Shown piece by piece: positions 49,689 through 58,273 of a stretch of DNA of 64,000 bases. This DNA is from Elusimicrobiota bacterium. Its GTDB lineage: Bacteria; Elusimicrobiota; Elusimicrobia; FEN-1173. Each line of letters begins with the position of its first letter. Positions within the stretch are counted from its first letter, which is position 1. The stretch covers positions 62,001 to 126,000 of the forward strand of contig JADJZR010000007.1 of assembly GCA_016715645.1 (NCBI GenBank). Reading direction: 5' to 3'. A program made the translations under genes and the position numbers. The notes beneath the pieces were generated by a model. It had not been told where the DNA came from. It searched no databases and was given only the letters and a program-made list of their open reading frames with translations.

Positions 49689-51250
49689 TAATAGTTTTTG
49701 AGGAGATCTAAATATTTTCTGTCAACGGCCATGCCCCGGTACTGTTCCAGAGGGATACCTTGTCGTTTGGGATTGAAGGGGCCGAACTCTCCCTTAAAAG
49801 ACCAGAGACACCAACCAAATCCGGCCTCTTTAAATGCCTTCAGCTTCGCCTCTTGTACGGCCATGGCCACGTCGTGAGGGACCCGGTTATACACCCCAAA
49901 CTCCGCAACGATGACGGGAATGCCTTTCTTTGAGGCGGCGATCCATTCTTCCAAGGCGAACGGATCGTCTACCCGAGTGCCTCCGTTGAGTTTATTTCCC
50001 GCCGCCTGGAGGACTTTCATGTCCTTTGACAAAACGTAGGACGACTGAGGTTTCCCCCACTCCATGGATGACGGAGAGAAAACACTTTTCTCCCCACCCG
50101 GAAGGCCCACACTAATTTCGTTGAATGTGAGCCAGTCTCCCTGAACAAGCTCAAACGAAATATCCTGGGCCGCCTTTTTGAGCTGGACCCCATATTCCCG
50201 GTCATAGATGTTTTGGTAAATCTTCCATTGATTGGAATAGATCGCCTTCTTCCACTCCCCCGGCCCAGGACCCTGCCGAAAATTCTTTGTAAAAACAACT
50301 TTACCGTCCGCGCGAAGTTCCAGCCGCCCGTCCATGGACACTTGACCCACTTGGATCCCGATCGTTGCCCCTTTCGGAAAATGACCCTCAATCCGGAGCG
50401 TCCGTTTGGCGCTGTTTTTTTCTTTGTTGGGCCCAAAAAGATAACTGTTGAGAAGAGCCGGCGGCCAAACAGGAGTGGGCCATGCGCCGGACCCTTCGAT
50501 CCAGGGAGCGCGGTAATGGGTCACCATAAAAGGTTCATAACAATGTTTAGAAAGGGTGAAAGATTCTTTCAAGGCCGCTTCCACCAAGAGAGGATCGAGG
50601 CCCGCCCCCATGTTCAGCCCGTCCACCACCACGGGCCGGTCCGTTCGAAACTCTCGAACCCGGCGGGTGGCCTCCACCATGAGGGTTACGTAGGTGTTTG
50701 CGTCGGTTCCGATGGGCTCATTTAAAAGGTTGAATGCGAGAAATTGTGCCGGCACACGTTTGTAACGGCGGGCGAACATCGCCCAATGATCCAAGAACGC
50801 CGCGCGCGACGAGGGGTCTACCCACAAACTCCCCCGTTGATTTTCGGGCACCTTCGCCGGGGAGGGAAGGCCGTTGGGATCATGGATGCAATAGCCCGGA
50901 GCCCGATGAATGTTGAGCATCACTTGGATGCCTTTTGTCATGCCCCAGGCAATGGCCTGGTCGATCTGTTTGAGACTCTTCTCGTCAAAAGCGGACCAAT
51001 CGCCTTTATTGGTGTAGCATCGGTAATCGAGAGGAAGACGGACCAGGTTAAATCCCTGTTCCGCGATCGTGTCGAAATCGGATTCGACATAGCCCGAGTT
51101 GGCCCATTCTAGGGCGTATTTCCCTTCAACATTGAATCCGCGAAGTTTTTCGGTTGGAGTTTTTACCGACTTCGGCGGAATAAATGTTACCTCCTTCGCC
51201 GAAACAACGACCGAACAAAACAAGATCAACGACAGAACACTATTTTTCAT
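49688..51250 (-). CDS. Secreted GH5-type glycoside hydrolase with inserted beta domain
   Basis: 520 aa from the ATG at 51250, which overlaps the GH1 stop (ATGA) and opens with a signal peptide (about 1-18). The barrel begins LRGFNVEGKYALEWANSGYVESDFD; FNLVRLPLDYR is strand 3. Acid/base Glu178 is in FNLLNEP and nucleophile Glu450 in PVIVAEFG, with GWCLWSFKGEFG after it. Between the two, residues about 265-390 form a beta-rich insert (TLRIEGHFPKGATIGIQV, LELRADGKVVF), probably a carbohydrate-binding-like sandwich within the barrel. Expected to cut beta-1,4 or related glucan/mannan chains outside the cytoplasm, giving oligosaccharides for the GH1 enzyme. Confidence 0.88.
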   Translation of the reverse strand: MKNSVLSLILFCSVVVSAKEVTFIPPKSVKTPTEKLRGFNVEGKYALEWANSGYVESDFDTIAEQGFNLVRLPLDYRCYTNKGDWSAFDEKSLKQIDQAIAWGMTKGIQVMLNIHRAPGYCIHDPNGLPSPAKVPENQRGSLWVDPSSRAAFLDHWAMFARRYKRVPAQFLAFNLLNEPIGTDANTYVTLMVEATRRVREFRTDRPVVVDGLNMGAGLDPLLVEAALKESFTLSKHCYEPFMVTHYRAPWIEGSGAWPTPVWPPALLNSYLFGPNKEKNSAKRTLRIEGHFPKGATIGIQVGQVSMDGRLELRADGKVVFTKNFRQGPGPGEWKKAIYSNQWKIYQNIYDREYGVQLKKAAQDISFELVQGDWLTFNEISVGLPGGEKSVFSPSSMEWGKPQSSYVLSKDMKVLQAAGNKLNGGTRVDDPFALEEWIAASKKGIPVIVAEFGVYNRVPHDVAMAVQEAKLKAFKEAGFGWCLWSFKGEFGPFNPKRQGIPLEQYRGMAVDRKYLDLLKNY

Positions 51251-52554
51251 TGAGTTTTTCTCCGATAATCCCGAAACCAGCGGGCGCTGGATTTGGGGAT
51301 TCGACGTTGGGTCGGGTAGTCCACGTAGACTAATCCGAAGCGTTGCGTGTAACCCCGTTCCCACTCAAAATTGTCCATGAGCGACCACACCAAAACACCG
51401 GTCAACGGCACTCCCTCTTTTTTGGCGCGGAATCCTTGTGTCAAGTATGACTCCAGGAAAGCGATTCGATCGGGGTCGTGAACCTTTCCACGAGAATCCA
51501 CCGTGTCCCGGAACGCGGCTCCTGTTTCGGTCATCAAGATCGAACGGGGATGGTAAACGTCGTGGAGATCCATCAACCCGTGATAAACACATTCCGGGAC
51601 CACGGGCCATCCCATGGTGGTCCGGGGATGAGAAGTGGGAAAATTAACCAATTCCCATTTGGCCGGTGAGGCACGCACCCGAACCCCATGATACACGTTC
51701 AACCCATAAAAATCCAAAGGAGTGGAAATCACATTCATGTCTCCCGCCATGACAGCGGGGTGCGAGTCTTGCGGATAAACCCCTTTAAAAATAGGGTCCA
51801 GCCAGGGTTCGTTGTCTTGCCGCCAGGCGGACCGTGTGGCGGCCACATCTTCCAAAGACGAAGAAAATGGGATTTTGATGGCGCAATTATCCGCCAGGCC
51901 GATCTGGGCCGACTGACCCGATTCTTGCCGAACCGCCCGTGCCGCCAGTCCGTGAGCCAGGAGAAGATGGTGAGCGACTTGGCGAAGGGTGGCCGGCTTT
52001 TCACGGTAACCCGGCGCATGAATTCCGTCTCGATACCCCAGTTCCACCACCACCCGGGGTTCGTTCACGGTAATCCAGTGATGGACCCGGTCGGAGAGGG
52101 CACGAGCGACAACGGAAGAAAACTCTTCAAAACGACGGGCGGTATCCCGGTTTTTCCAACCCCCGAGATCTTCCAGGGATTGCGGAAGCTCCCAATGGTA
52201 AAGAGTGACAAGCGGGATGATGCCCTTTGAAAGAAGGGCGTCGACCAACTTATTGTAGAAATCGATCCCGCGCTCCGAGTGGGACCGGGCGGTTCCGTCC
52301 GGTTGAATCCGTGGCCAAGAGACGGAAAATCGGTAGGCATTCAATCCTAAATCCGCTAAAAGGGCCACGTCTTCCTGAAACCGCCGAAAATGGTCGCAGG
52401 CAATGGTTGCTCGACTGCCGTCTAAGATGTTCCCCGGCCGCTGCGCAAAACGGTCCCAAATCGATTCGCCACGCCCCTCCACGGCTCCTTCAATTTGGTA
52501 AGCCGAGGTCGCCATTCCCCATAAAAATTTTTTATTCACCTCTACTTTTTCCAT
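51247..52554 (-). CDS. GH1 beta-glucosidase/beta-glycosidase
   Basis: 435 aa, the normal length of the family. No signal peptide, so cytoplasmic. FLWGMATSAYQIEGA opens the barrel; YRFSVSWPRIQPDG and YHWELPQSLED follow. Acid/base is Glu165 in ITVNEP, nucleophile Glu343 in LMTETGAAF, aglycone residues WSLMDNFEWERGYTQRFGLVYVDY. It splits beta-linked disaccharides or oligosaccharides. A strong GGAGG stands 7 nt before the ATG. First gene of a three-gene operon with the GH5 enzyme and an unknown protein. Confidence 0.93.
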   Translation of the reverse strand: MEKVEVNKKFLWGMATSAYQIEGAVEGRGESIWDRFAQRPGNILDGSRATIACDHFRRFQEDVALLADLGLNAYRFSVSWPRIQPDGTARSHSERGIDFYNKLVDALLSKGIIPLVTLYHWELPQSLEDLGGWKNRDTARRFEEFSSVVARALSDRVHHWITVNEPRVVVELGYRDGIHAPGYREKPATLRQVAHHLLLAHGLAARAVRQESGQSAQIGLADNCAIKIPFSSSLEDVAATRSAWRQDNEPWLDPIFKGVYPQDSHPAVMAGDMNVISTPLDFYGLNVYHGVRVRASPAKWELVNFPTSHPRTTMGWPVVPECVYHGLMDLHDVYHPRSILMTETGAAFRDTVDSRGKVHDPDRIAFLESYLTQGFRAKKEGVPLTGVLVWSLMDNFEWERGYTQRFGLVYVDYPTQRRIPKSSARWFRDYRRKTQ

Positions 52555-52588
52555 CTCCTTTCCTCCGAGAGGGTCATTCTATCGCATT

Positions 52589-52618
52589 TATAAATCAAGA
52601 CGCATCCCTTTGTTTCAA
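52589..52618 (-). promoter_or_regulatory. Possible promoter of the GH1-GH5 operon
   Basis: Minus strand TTGAAA (52613-52618), 18-bp spacer and TTTATA (52589-52594), about 35 nt before the GH1 start. Both boxes are imperfect; no operator palindrome was seen. Confidence 0.35.
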
Positions 52619-52667
52619 GCAAATTTTCTCTGGCGAGTGGCGACCGAGCACTTTCCTTATCTTTTCA

Positions 52668-53858
52668 TCAAACTGGGGGGTATGGAAAAAGAGTGGCTAG
52701 CCCTTCCGTCCAGGGAAGAATTTTTACTCCGTCGATCTCGTAGGGTCGAGGGGTTTGGCACAGGCAGAAAAGACGCGCGTGTTTGTTTTCGGATTTGAAC
52801 GAATGCAACCCACGAAGGTCTTTGGAGTTGGGCGTGGCGGAGGATTTGATTTCAACAGCTATCGGACGGTCGGAGGGGCCACGAGAAAGGACCACATCAA
52901 CCTCCACCCCGGAATTGGACCGCCAGTAATGCATTCTGAACCCGGTTTCCTGATAATCGTTCAAACGGAAAAATTCCTGAACGATAAACGTTTCAAACAG
53001 CATCCCATACCGGAAAGAACCGGTTTTCAATTCGGTTGTGAGTTCCCCTCGAACGGCGTTCAGGACACCGCAGTCAAAAAAATACAGTTTCGGACTTTGC
53101 CGCAGTTGTTTGCGAACAGACCACGCCCATCCCTCCACACGGAAAGCAATCATGGTGTCGACCAGGATGGAAAAGAACTCTTGCGCCGTTGGCACAGAAA
53201 CACCGCAAACCCGAGCGATCGAAGAAAAGTTGAGCGGGGCGCCATTCATTTGGGCCGCCACTTCAAGAAATCGCACGTAGCCGTCCACCTTGCGTGTCAG
53301 CGCCTCCTGTTGAATTTCTTCCTTGAGATACGTGTCCACGTAAGCCTTCAGAGATCGTTCAGGGGAAGCATCCTCCAGGTAAATAGCCGGAAGGGTTCCG
53401 AACGAAAGTGCCCTGCGAAGGTCGCGCACTCCTTCCCGGTGAGTCAAGGGATGCAAATGAAGCGTCCATGCACGGCCCGCCAAAAGGTTGGCTCCTCCTC
53501 GTTTCAGTTTTCGAGCGCTTGACCCTGTGAGCAGAAACCGGACTTTGCCCTTGTGTGATTCGATGAGGGAATGAACGTCGTTCAATAGCTGGGGTAGACG
53601 TTGAACCTCGTCCACGAAGACGGTGAGAAGCCCGCGCGGTTTCAGCCCCCCTTCGACTTCGTGCTTGAACAAATCAGGCTGAGTCAGAAAACGGGTAAAG
53701 TTGGCGTTGTCCAAAAGGTCAAAAACAAGCAAAGGAGATTTGCCCCGAAGGAAGGCCAACGATAGGCGCGTTTTTCCGGACCCCCGCGGACCAAAGAGGA
53801 GGGCGGATTGCGGCGTTTTCCCCAGAAGTCGAGGGAGGTCAAGAAGTCTCGTAATCAC
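52668..53858 (-). CDS. AAA ATPase with DUF4143 (AAA_14 type)
   Basis: 396 aa; GTG start at 53858. Walker A FGPRGSGKTRLS (about 22-33), Walker B VFVDEVQRLPQLL (about 76-88), LTGSSARKLKRGGANLLAG, then DUF4143 with LNFSSIARVCGVSVPTAQ, KLYFFDCGVLNAV and VEVDVVLSRGPSDRPIAVEIKSS. Close to the copies at 18403 and 47179. The mRNA is probably leaderless: TATAAT ends 8 nt before the GTG. It stands between giant D and the glycosidase operon, without a partner gene. Confidence 0.92.
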   Translation of the reverse strand: MITRLLDLPRLLGKTPQSALLFGPRGSGKTRLSLAFLRGKSPLLVFDLLDNANFTRFLTQPDLFKHEVEGGLKPRGLLTVFVDEVQRLPQLLNDVHSLIESHKGKVRFLLTGSSARKLKRGGANLLAGRAWTLHLHPLTHREGVRDLRRALSFGTLPAIYLEDASPERSLKAYVDTYLKEEIQQEALTRKVDGYVRFLEVAAQMNGAPLNFSSIARVCGVSVPTAQEFFSILVDTMIAFRVEGWAWSVRKQLRQSPKLYFFDCGVLNAVRGELTTELKTGSFRYGMLFETFIVQEFFRLNDYQETGFRMHYWRSNSGVEVDVVLSRGPSDRPIAVEIKSSATPNSKDLRGLHSFKSENKHARLFCLCQTPRPYEIDGVKILPWTEGLATLFPYPPV

Positions 53859-53866
53859 TGTTTAGG

Positions 53867-53872
53867 ATTATA
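53867..53872 (-). promoter_or_regulatory. -10 box of the ATPase gene at 52668
   Basis: TATAAT on the minus strand, 8 nt before the GTG start, the same spacing as at 47179. The -35 region (GGAACA) is poor. Confidence 0.5.
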
Positions 53873-53975
53873 ATATAAATTTAAGGATATGTTCCATTCG
53901 ATTCCATATCTCTATACCCGTTTGCGCCTTCGAATTTTGCAATAGGACGCGGGATTCGACGAACGGTTCCGATGT

Positions 53976-56276
53976 TTATGCCATTCTTTTTACCAAACGA
54001 GCCGCGGCGTTGTCCATGTCGCGGAGATGCTGGGCCGGGACCGGGAGAGCTCGTAGGAGCGCATCCAAAAAGACCACCGACGCGTTCCACAGGGGTGAAT
54101 TTTCAGCCAACCCGGAATAATCCATCGCGACACTTTCCGGCGCGACGATCCGCCAGGCCGTTCCCGACCGTAAAACAACGTCCCTGGCCAGGGATTCTTG
54201 AACAGCTATAAGACGAACAACCCGACGGTCCCCGCTTCCCGGAGAAAAGGCCTTGGGAACCGTTCGAACCTGGACACGGCCTCGGCCAAGACTCCAAAAA
54301 CGGAGGGCCAAAGCCACCGCCTCATTTTCCGCGATAAAACGAATCTCCGTGTCGCGACCCCGAGACGATAAACAGGCTCGGGCCAATGCTCCCAAACTCT
54401 TCCAATCCGCACCAACGGGAACCACCCACACCCGCGCATTTTCATCGTTCACCACCTGAGCCAGTCTCCCTTTCCACCCTTCGCCGGCCTTGGCGTAGGC
54501 GTCGAGCAGGCTCAGCAAAGATTGTTTTGATTTCACGGCGGAACGATCCCGCACAGCCGCCTCGTCCAACGCCGCCACAAAGACAAACCGAGCGGTGGCG
54601 TTCCTCAACTGCGCGTCAACGGGCTCCGGCAGACTTATTACGGCACGAAGGGCGGTTTCTGAATTTCCCATCGCTCCACTGCCGTTTTTTCCCTCGACAT
54701 GGTCCCCATCGGATGAAGAGGGCGGAGCTCGGAAGAAGTCATGGCGATAATGTAACACCAACCCAATGATTATGAACACCACGCCGAGGGCAGGTCCCCA
54801 CCCTCCCCACGCAATCAGAAATCCCCCCGACCCATAAAAAGACATCAGGAAATGGGCAAGCCGTGTTAAATCTTTTCCCTGATCCGAAAGCGAATGGGAA
54901 CCAACAAACACAGGTTCCAAAATGACCGCCAGCACAGGGATCAACCACATGTCCGGAAAGGGCACTCCGAAGGAGGCGAACAACCACGAAACAACAAAAA
55001 AAGGCGCAACCCAATGGAGAAAGAACTCCCACAACGCTGTAAATGCAAATTCCAAGTGTTTGGAATATTTATAATTCGGCGAGATTTTAAACAATCTCGC
55101 AACACCCTTCCAGACCGATTTCGTTAGGGGCGTTTGAGCCAGAACAGCCGGTGGTAAAGAGAGCGTTGGATTGTAGTCACCCATCAGAAGAATCAGTCGT
55201 TTGGCGGTGCGTGTTTTCCATTCCGGATCCTGTAGAAACTTTGATGGCATTTCAAGGAGGATATTGGGTAGCGCTCCGGGTGTGAGAGCGGCTCCCATCC
55301 CTTCGGCGATGGGATTAAAGGATGGATCAATTATTCCAAACAGGTTGTAATTCCGAACAGCCTCTCGATGTTTTTCGAATTCCTCATCGGATGCATTCAG
55401 GACGACGTCAAACGAAACCATGGCCTCGCCCCGGGTCGGAGCAACGACGACTTCAAACGTTCCATCCTTTTTAACTCGCGCATGAACCCCGGCGGATATT
55501 TTTTGGTCGTACAAGGTAACGAGCTCTTCCGTGACTATTTTGTTTAACTCCTCGAGTGAAGTCCCCCTAAAAAGGATGGGATGGCCTGGATACTCAGACA
55601 ATTCTTCCCGCCCAGCGGCTCCCATTTCCTCTGGTGGGGAAAGCGAGTCCAGATAGGCCCAAAGACCGCCGGCCTTTAATTTAATGGCGTGCCAATGGAG
55701 GTGCCGTTGAGACGCTCCGCTAAAGGGGCCATTAATCATAACCCCAAATTCAGGACCAAGTGCCTGGGCCGATAGAAGAAAATCCATGAACCGGTTGTCG
55801 CGATCGTAAAGATTAGGAACAGGATCCTCAGAAATGAATTGAAAATGAGGATACCCATACTCGCCAAGATTAACGGTGGCACGATAAACATTCCGGCCCG
55901 TTCCTTGAACCTGCACAAAGAATTCATCGGAATTAGCCCCCATAAGACGACAAAACACACATTTATCATCCGGGTGTCCTTCACGTATGTCTCGAGGGTG
56001 GCGTGCGAACTCAGACAAGCGACGGGGTTTATCGTAGTCCGCGCGTTCGGCCACATCCACTAAAACTATTTTAATTCCATTGGCTTCAATAACATTTTCG
56101 CGGTCCCGGGATTCGTACAGATATGGAAAATACGGTTTCCCGTTAGGGCGGCCTTCCCGGACGAGCCTGCCCCGTGTGGCATGGAAAGCGGACAGGAGCC
56201 TATCCTTGGCAAACCCCGGTCTCCCCACTGCCGTGATATCAACGTGTGGAAGCCCACTCTCCCGATCAGCAACCAC
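53976..56276 (-). CDS. Giant paralogue D, C-terminal part: GalT/HIT-like domain, membrane module, C-terminal domain
   Basis: 766 codons that continue giant D in the -1 frame (frame open from 56291). Residues about 15-360 resemble the GalT/HIT superfamily: CVFCRL (106-111) in the place of the zinc-binding CxxC of GalT and Ap4A-phosphorylase-type proteins, then FQFISEDPVPNLYD, and the triad HLHWH (192-196). AQTPLTKSVW (380-389) starts the membrane module: helices at about 410-438, 441-462 and 475-510. Residues 585-766 are the C-terminal domain, very similar to giant A (LLSLLDAYAKAGEGW, WVVPVGAD, RFIAENEA, AWRIVAPES). No proper start exists here, which is why I treat it as the tail of 56066-58240. 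The HIT motif implies nucleotide or sugar-nucleotide chemistry. Confidence 0.8.
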   Translation of the reverse strand: MVADRESGLPHVDITAVGRPGFAKDRLLSAFHATRGRLVREGRPNGKPYFPYLYESRDRENVIEANGIKIVLVDVAERADYDKPRRLSEFARHPRDIREGHPDDKCVFCRLMGANSDEFFVQVQGTGRNVYRATVNLGEYGYPHFQFISEDPVPNLYDRDNRFMDFLLSAQALGPEFGVMINGPFSGASQRHLHWHAIKLKAGGLWAYLDSLSPPEEMGAAGREELSEYPGHPILFRGTSLEELNKIVTEELVTLYDQKISAGVHARVKKDGTFEVVVAPTRGEAMVSFDVVLNASDEEFEKHREAVRNYNLFGIIDPSFNPIAEGMGAALTPGALPNILLEMPSKFLQDPEWKTRTAKRLILLMGDYNPTLSLPPAVLAQTPLTKSVWKGVARLFKISPNYKYSKHLEFAFTALWEFFLHWVAPFFVVSWLFASFGVPFPDMWLIPVLAVILEPVFVGSHSLSDQGKDLTRLAHFLMSFYGSGGFLIAWGGWGPALGVVFIIIGLVLHYRHDFFRAPPSSSDGDHVEGKNGSGAMGNSETALRAVISLPEPVDAQLRNATARFVFVAALDEAAVRDRSAVKSKQSLLSLLDAYAKAGEGWKGRLAQVVNDENARVWVVPVGADWKSLGALARACLSSRGRDTEIRFIAENEAVALALRFWSLGRGRVQVRTVPKAFSPGSGDRRVVRLIAVQESLARDVVLRSGTAWRIVAPESVAMDYSGLAENSPLWNASVVFLDALLRALPVPAQHLRDMDNAAARLVKRMA

Positions 56277-58240
56277 TTTAAGGGGATCCAGCTAATGATC
56301 TTACCTGCCAACATTTTTAGGAAGGCAATCACTCTTTTCCGCATGCTATCTTCCGTTGGCAAAGGATGGAAATCAACTATTTTTTGTTTGTTGAAAGAAA
56401 CCACATAGGGCTTGCCTTGCCATTGAACCTCACAAGTTTTCTTTCCATCGGCGGAGTCTTTTATTTTTATTTTTGGGAGGACCTGTTTAATGTTGTTAAA
56501 ACCAAGAAGGCTCGCTGTTTCTCTATAAATGTCGGCGAAAATTTTTGCTCGGACCTGTGGATCTTGTTCTTTGACCGCCGCTGTTAATGCGGAAAGGAAA
56601 GACAACTTTTCGACGTTGGCGGGGGAAGTGGCCAGAAAGAGCTTTTGGCCTTGGAAGAGGCTTTCCAGTGGAGTTTTTTCCTGGGAAAAGACGCTTAGGT
56701 AAGCCGATCCTTGGGCCGTATCGATCTTATCGATCCGAGGAGTAAAGCGGACCACCGTGACGCCTGCACGGGTGAGTTGATCGGTTAAACCGGAAGAATG
56801 GAACCCCCCGGTCACAAGCACGGCGGGCTTGGAGGGATTGTTTTTCATCTCCCTCAACACATTGTCCGACATGGCGGTATCCCGGGCCTGGGCTTCCCAG
56901 TAGAACGTCTCAAAATCCTGAAGGTTAAGCCTCTCCTGGATTAAAATGTCTTTACTCAAAGAGGTGTATTGATTCCACTCTTCCGTTGTAAGGGAAAAGG
57001 CCGCCAGTTTTTTGGCTAACCCTAAAACCGTTGTTTCCTCCACCAACCGTTTTTCGGAAGGGCTTTTGATCCGTAGGGCCAGAATCGCTCCTTCAAGAGC
57101 CCGTAAATCTGTGAACAATGTCTCCGGATCAATTTTGTCCGCCATCAGGACATACCGGATGTACATTTCCATCTGTGGAAAGCGGTGGAGGTCAACCCCG
57201 TTTTGGGCGCACAGGGCGCGGAGGTCACCATAGAATTCCGAATACCGGATTTTGCCGAGTCGGTAAGACGTGCTTTTTTGGGTCAACTTTTCGATGTCTC
57301 CGGCGTTCAACCGGCGCAGGAGGACCCCCAACAAATCCTCTCGCTCCCGATCCACTTGTTTAAAATCAAGCCGGCCTTCGAGGTCCAGGGCTTCCTGGAA
57401 CCAAACCAAGGAGGGCCCCACAGCCTTTTTGGGCGCATCGGATAAAAGGGCGCGAATATAAGTCCCGAGCGGCGTTGTTTCGTTGTGGAAAGACTGGGCG
57501 AGTTTGACGAATGCGAGAAGGGTTTGATTCAACCCTTCCTCGCACCGTCGATCCAGGTCCGCCTGAACTCGCTTGAGTGTCTCTTGCATTCCCCTTTGGC
57601 GGGGCTCGGCCTGTTGGTAAGCCGCCACGTTGGCCCGGTAATGGGCCGGATCATCCACACCAACGATGGGAGGGAACGCCCGGTTTCCCGTGATGGCCGA
57701 ATGGACGGGGCCTGAAATGTCGTTGACCCGAAGCAAATAGTCCGCCACGGTTCGCAGGATGTCCGGCCGGGAAAACCGGCGCAATCCCCCAATCTCAATG
57801 GGCCCGTAAGCCCCCTCCAAAGCAACAAGGCCAATGGACCCGTTTGAAACAAGGGACTCGATGGCGCGCCCAATTTTCCGTTGGGCGGCTTCGTTGTGAT
57901 GGACATCTTGAATGTGAATGACAACACGGGAAGAGTGGGAAGCGTGAGGCGACGTTATCTTTCGCACGGACCCGCATTCGAGTGGAAGAGGGAAACCAAG
58001 GGGATTCCCAACAGACTGAGAATCCGCCGGGTCGGGAGAAACCAACGTGATCCGATGGGGAGTCGGCAATGCCGCCAGTTGGAGCCGTCCTGCCCGCTCT
58101 GCTACCGATCTTTGGCGAACCGATTGGGTCCGCCGTTCGTCCCAAAAGGCGGATTCGGCTCTCAAAGACCCCACTGAGCCGTGGACCCAGAGCCCTGTCG
58201 CGAAAACAAAAAAAAGTTTTCTAAATTTTTGTTTCCCCAT
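56066..58240 (-). CDS. Giant paralogue D, N-terminal part: TIKI/ChaN-like domain (frameshifted)
   Basis: 724 codons from the ATG at 58240 (MGKQKFRKLFFVFATG), signal peptide to about residue 28, then ESAFWDERR (29-37). An upstream in-frame GTG (58273) would spoil the signal peptide. Family domain about 125-560 (HIQDVHHN, LEGAYGPI, GVDDPAHY, TGGFH, SVFSQEKTPL). Residues up to about 655 align with the other giants; after bases 56285-56276 the zero frame becomes unlike protein and stops at 56066, while the -1 frame carries on with a GalT/HIT-like domain. One missing base in the CCCC run would restore a single protein of about 1420 aa. Operator copy 6 lies 34 bp upstream. Confidence 0.8.
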   Translation of the reverse strand: MGKQKFRKLFFVFATGLWVHGSVGSLRAESAFWDERRTQSVRQRSVAERAGRLQLAALPTPHRITLVSPDPADSQSVGNPLGFPLPLECGSVRKITSPHASHSSRVVIHIQDVHHNEAAQRKIGRAIESLVSNGSIGLVALEGAYGPIEIGGLRRFSRPDILRTVADYLLRVNDISGPVHSAITGNRAFPPIVGVDDPAHYRANVAAYQQAEPRQRGMQETLKRVQADLDRRCEEGLNQTLLAFVKLAQSFHNETTPLGTYIRALLSDAPKKAVGPSLVWFQEALDLEGRLDFKQVDREREDLLGVLLRRLNAGDIEKLTQKSTSYRLGKIRYSEFYGDLRALCAQNGVDLHRFPQMEMYIRYVLMADKIDPETLFTDLRALEGAILALRIKSPSEKRLVEETTVLGLAKKLAAFSLTTEEWNQYTSLSKDILIQERLNLQDFETFYWEAQARDTAMSDNVLREMKNNPSKPAVLVTGGFHSSGLTDQLTRAGVTVVRFTPRIDKIDTAQGSAYLSVFSQEKTPLESLFQGQKLFLATSPANVEKLSFLSALTAAVKEQDPQVRAKIFADIYRETASLLGFNNIKQVLPKIKIKDSADGKKTCEVQWQGKPYVVSFNKQKIVDFHPLPTEDSMRKRVIAFLKMLAGKIISWIPLKWLLIGRVGFHTLISRQWGDRGLPRIGSCPLSMPHGAGSSGKAALTGNRIFHICTNPGTAKMLLKPMELK

Positions 58241-58273
58241 GGATTCACCGCCCCATGAGTAATAGTGTAACAC

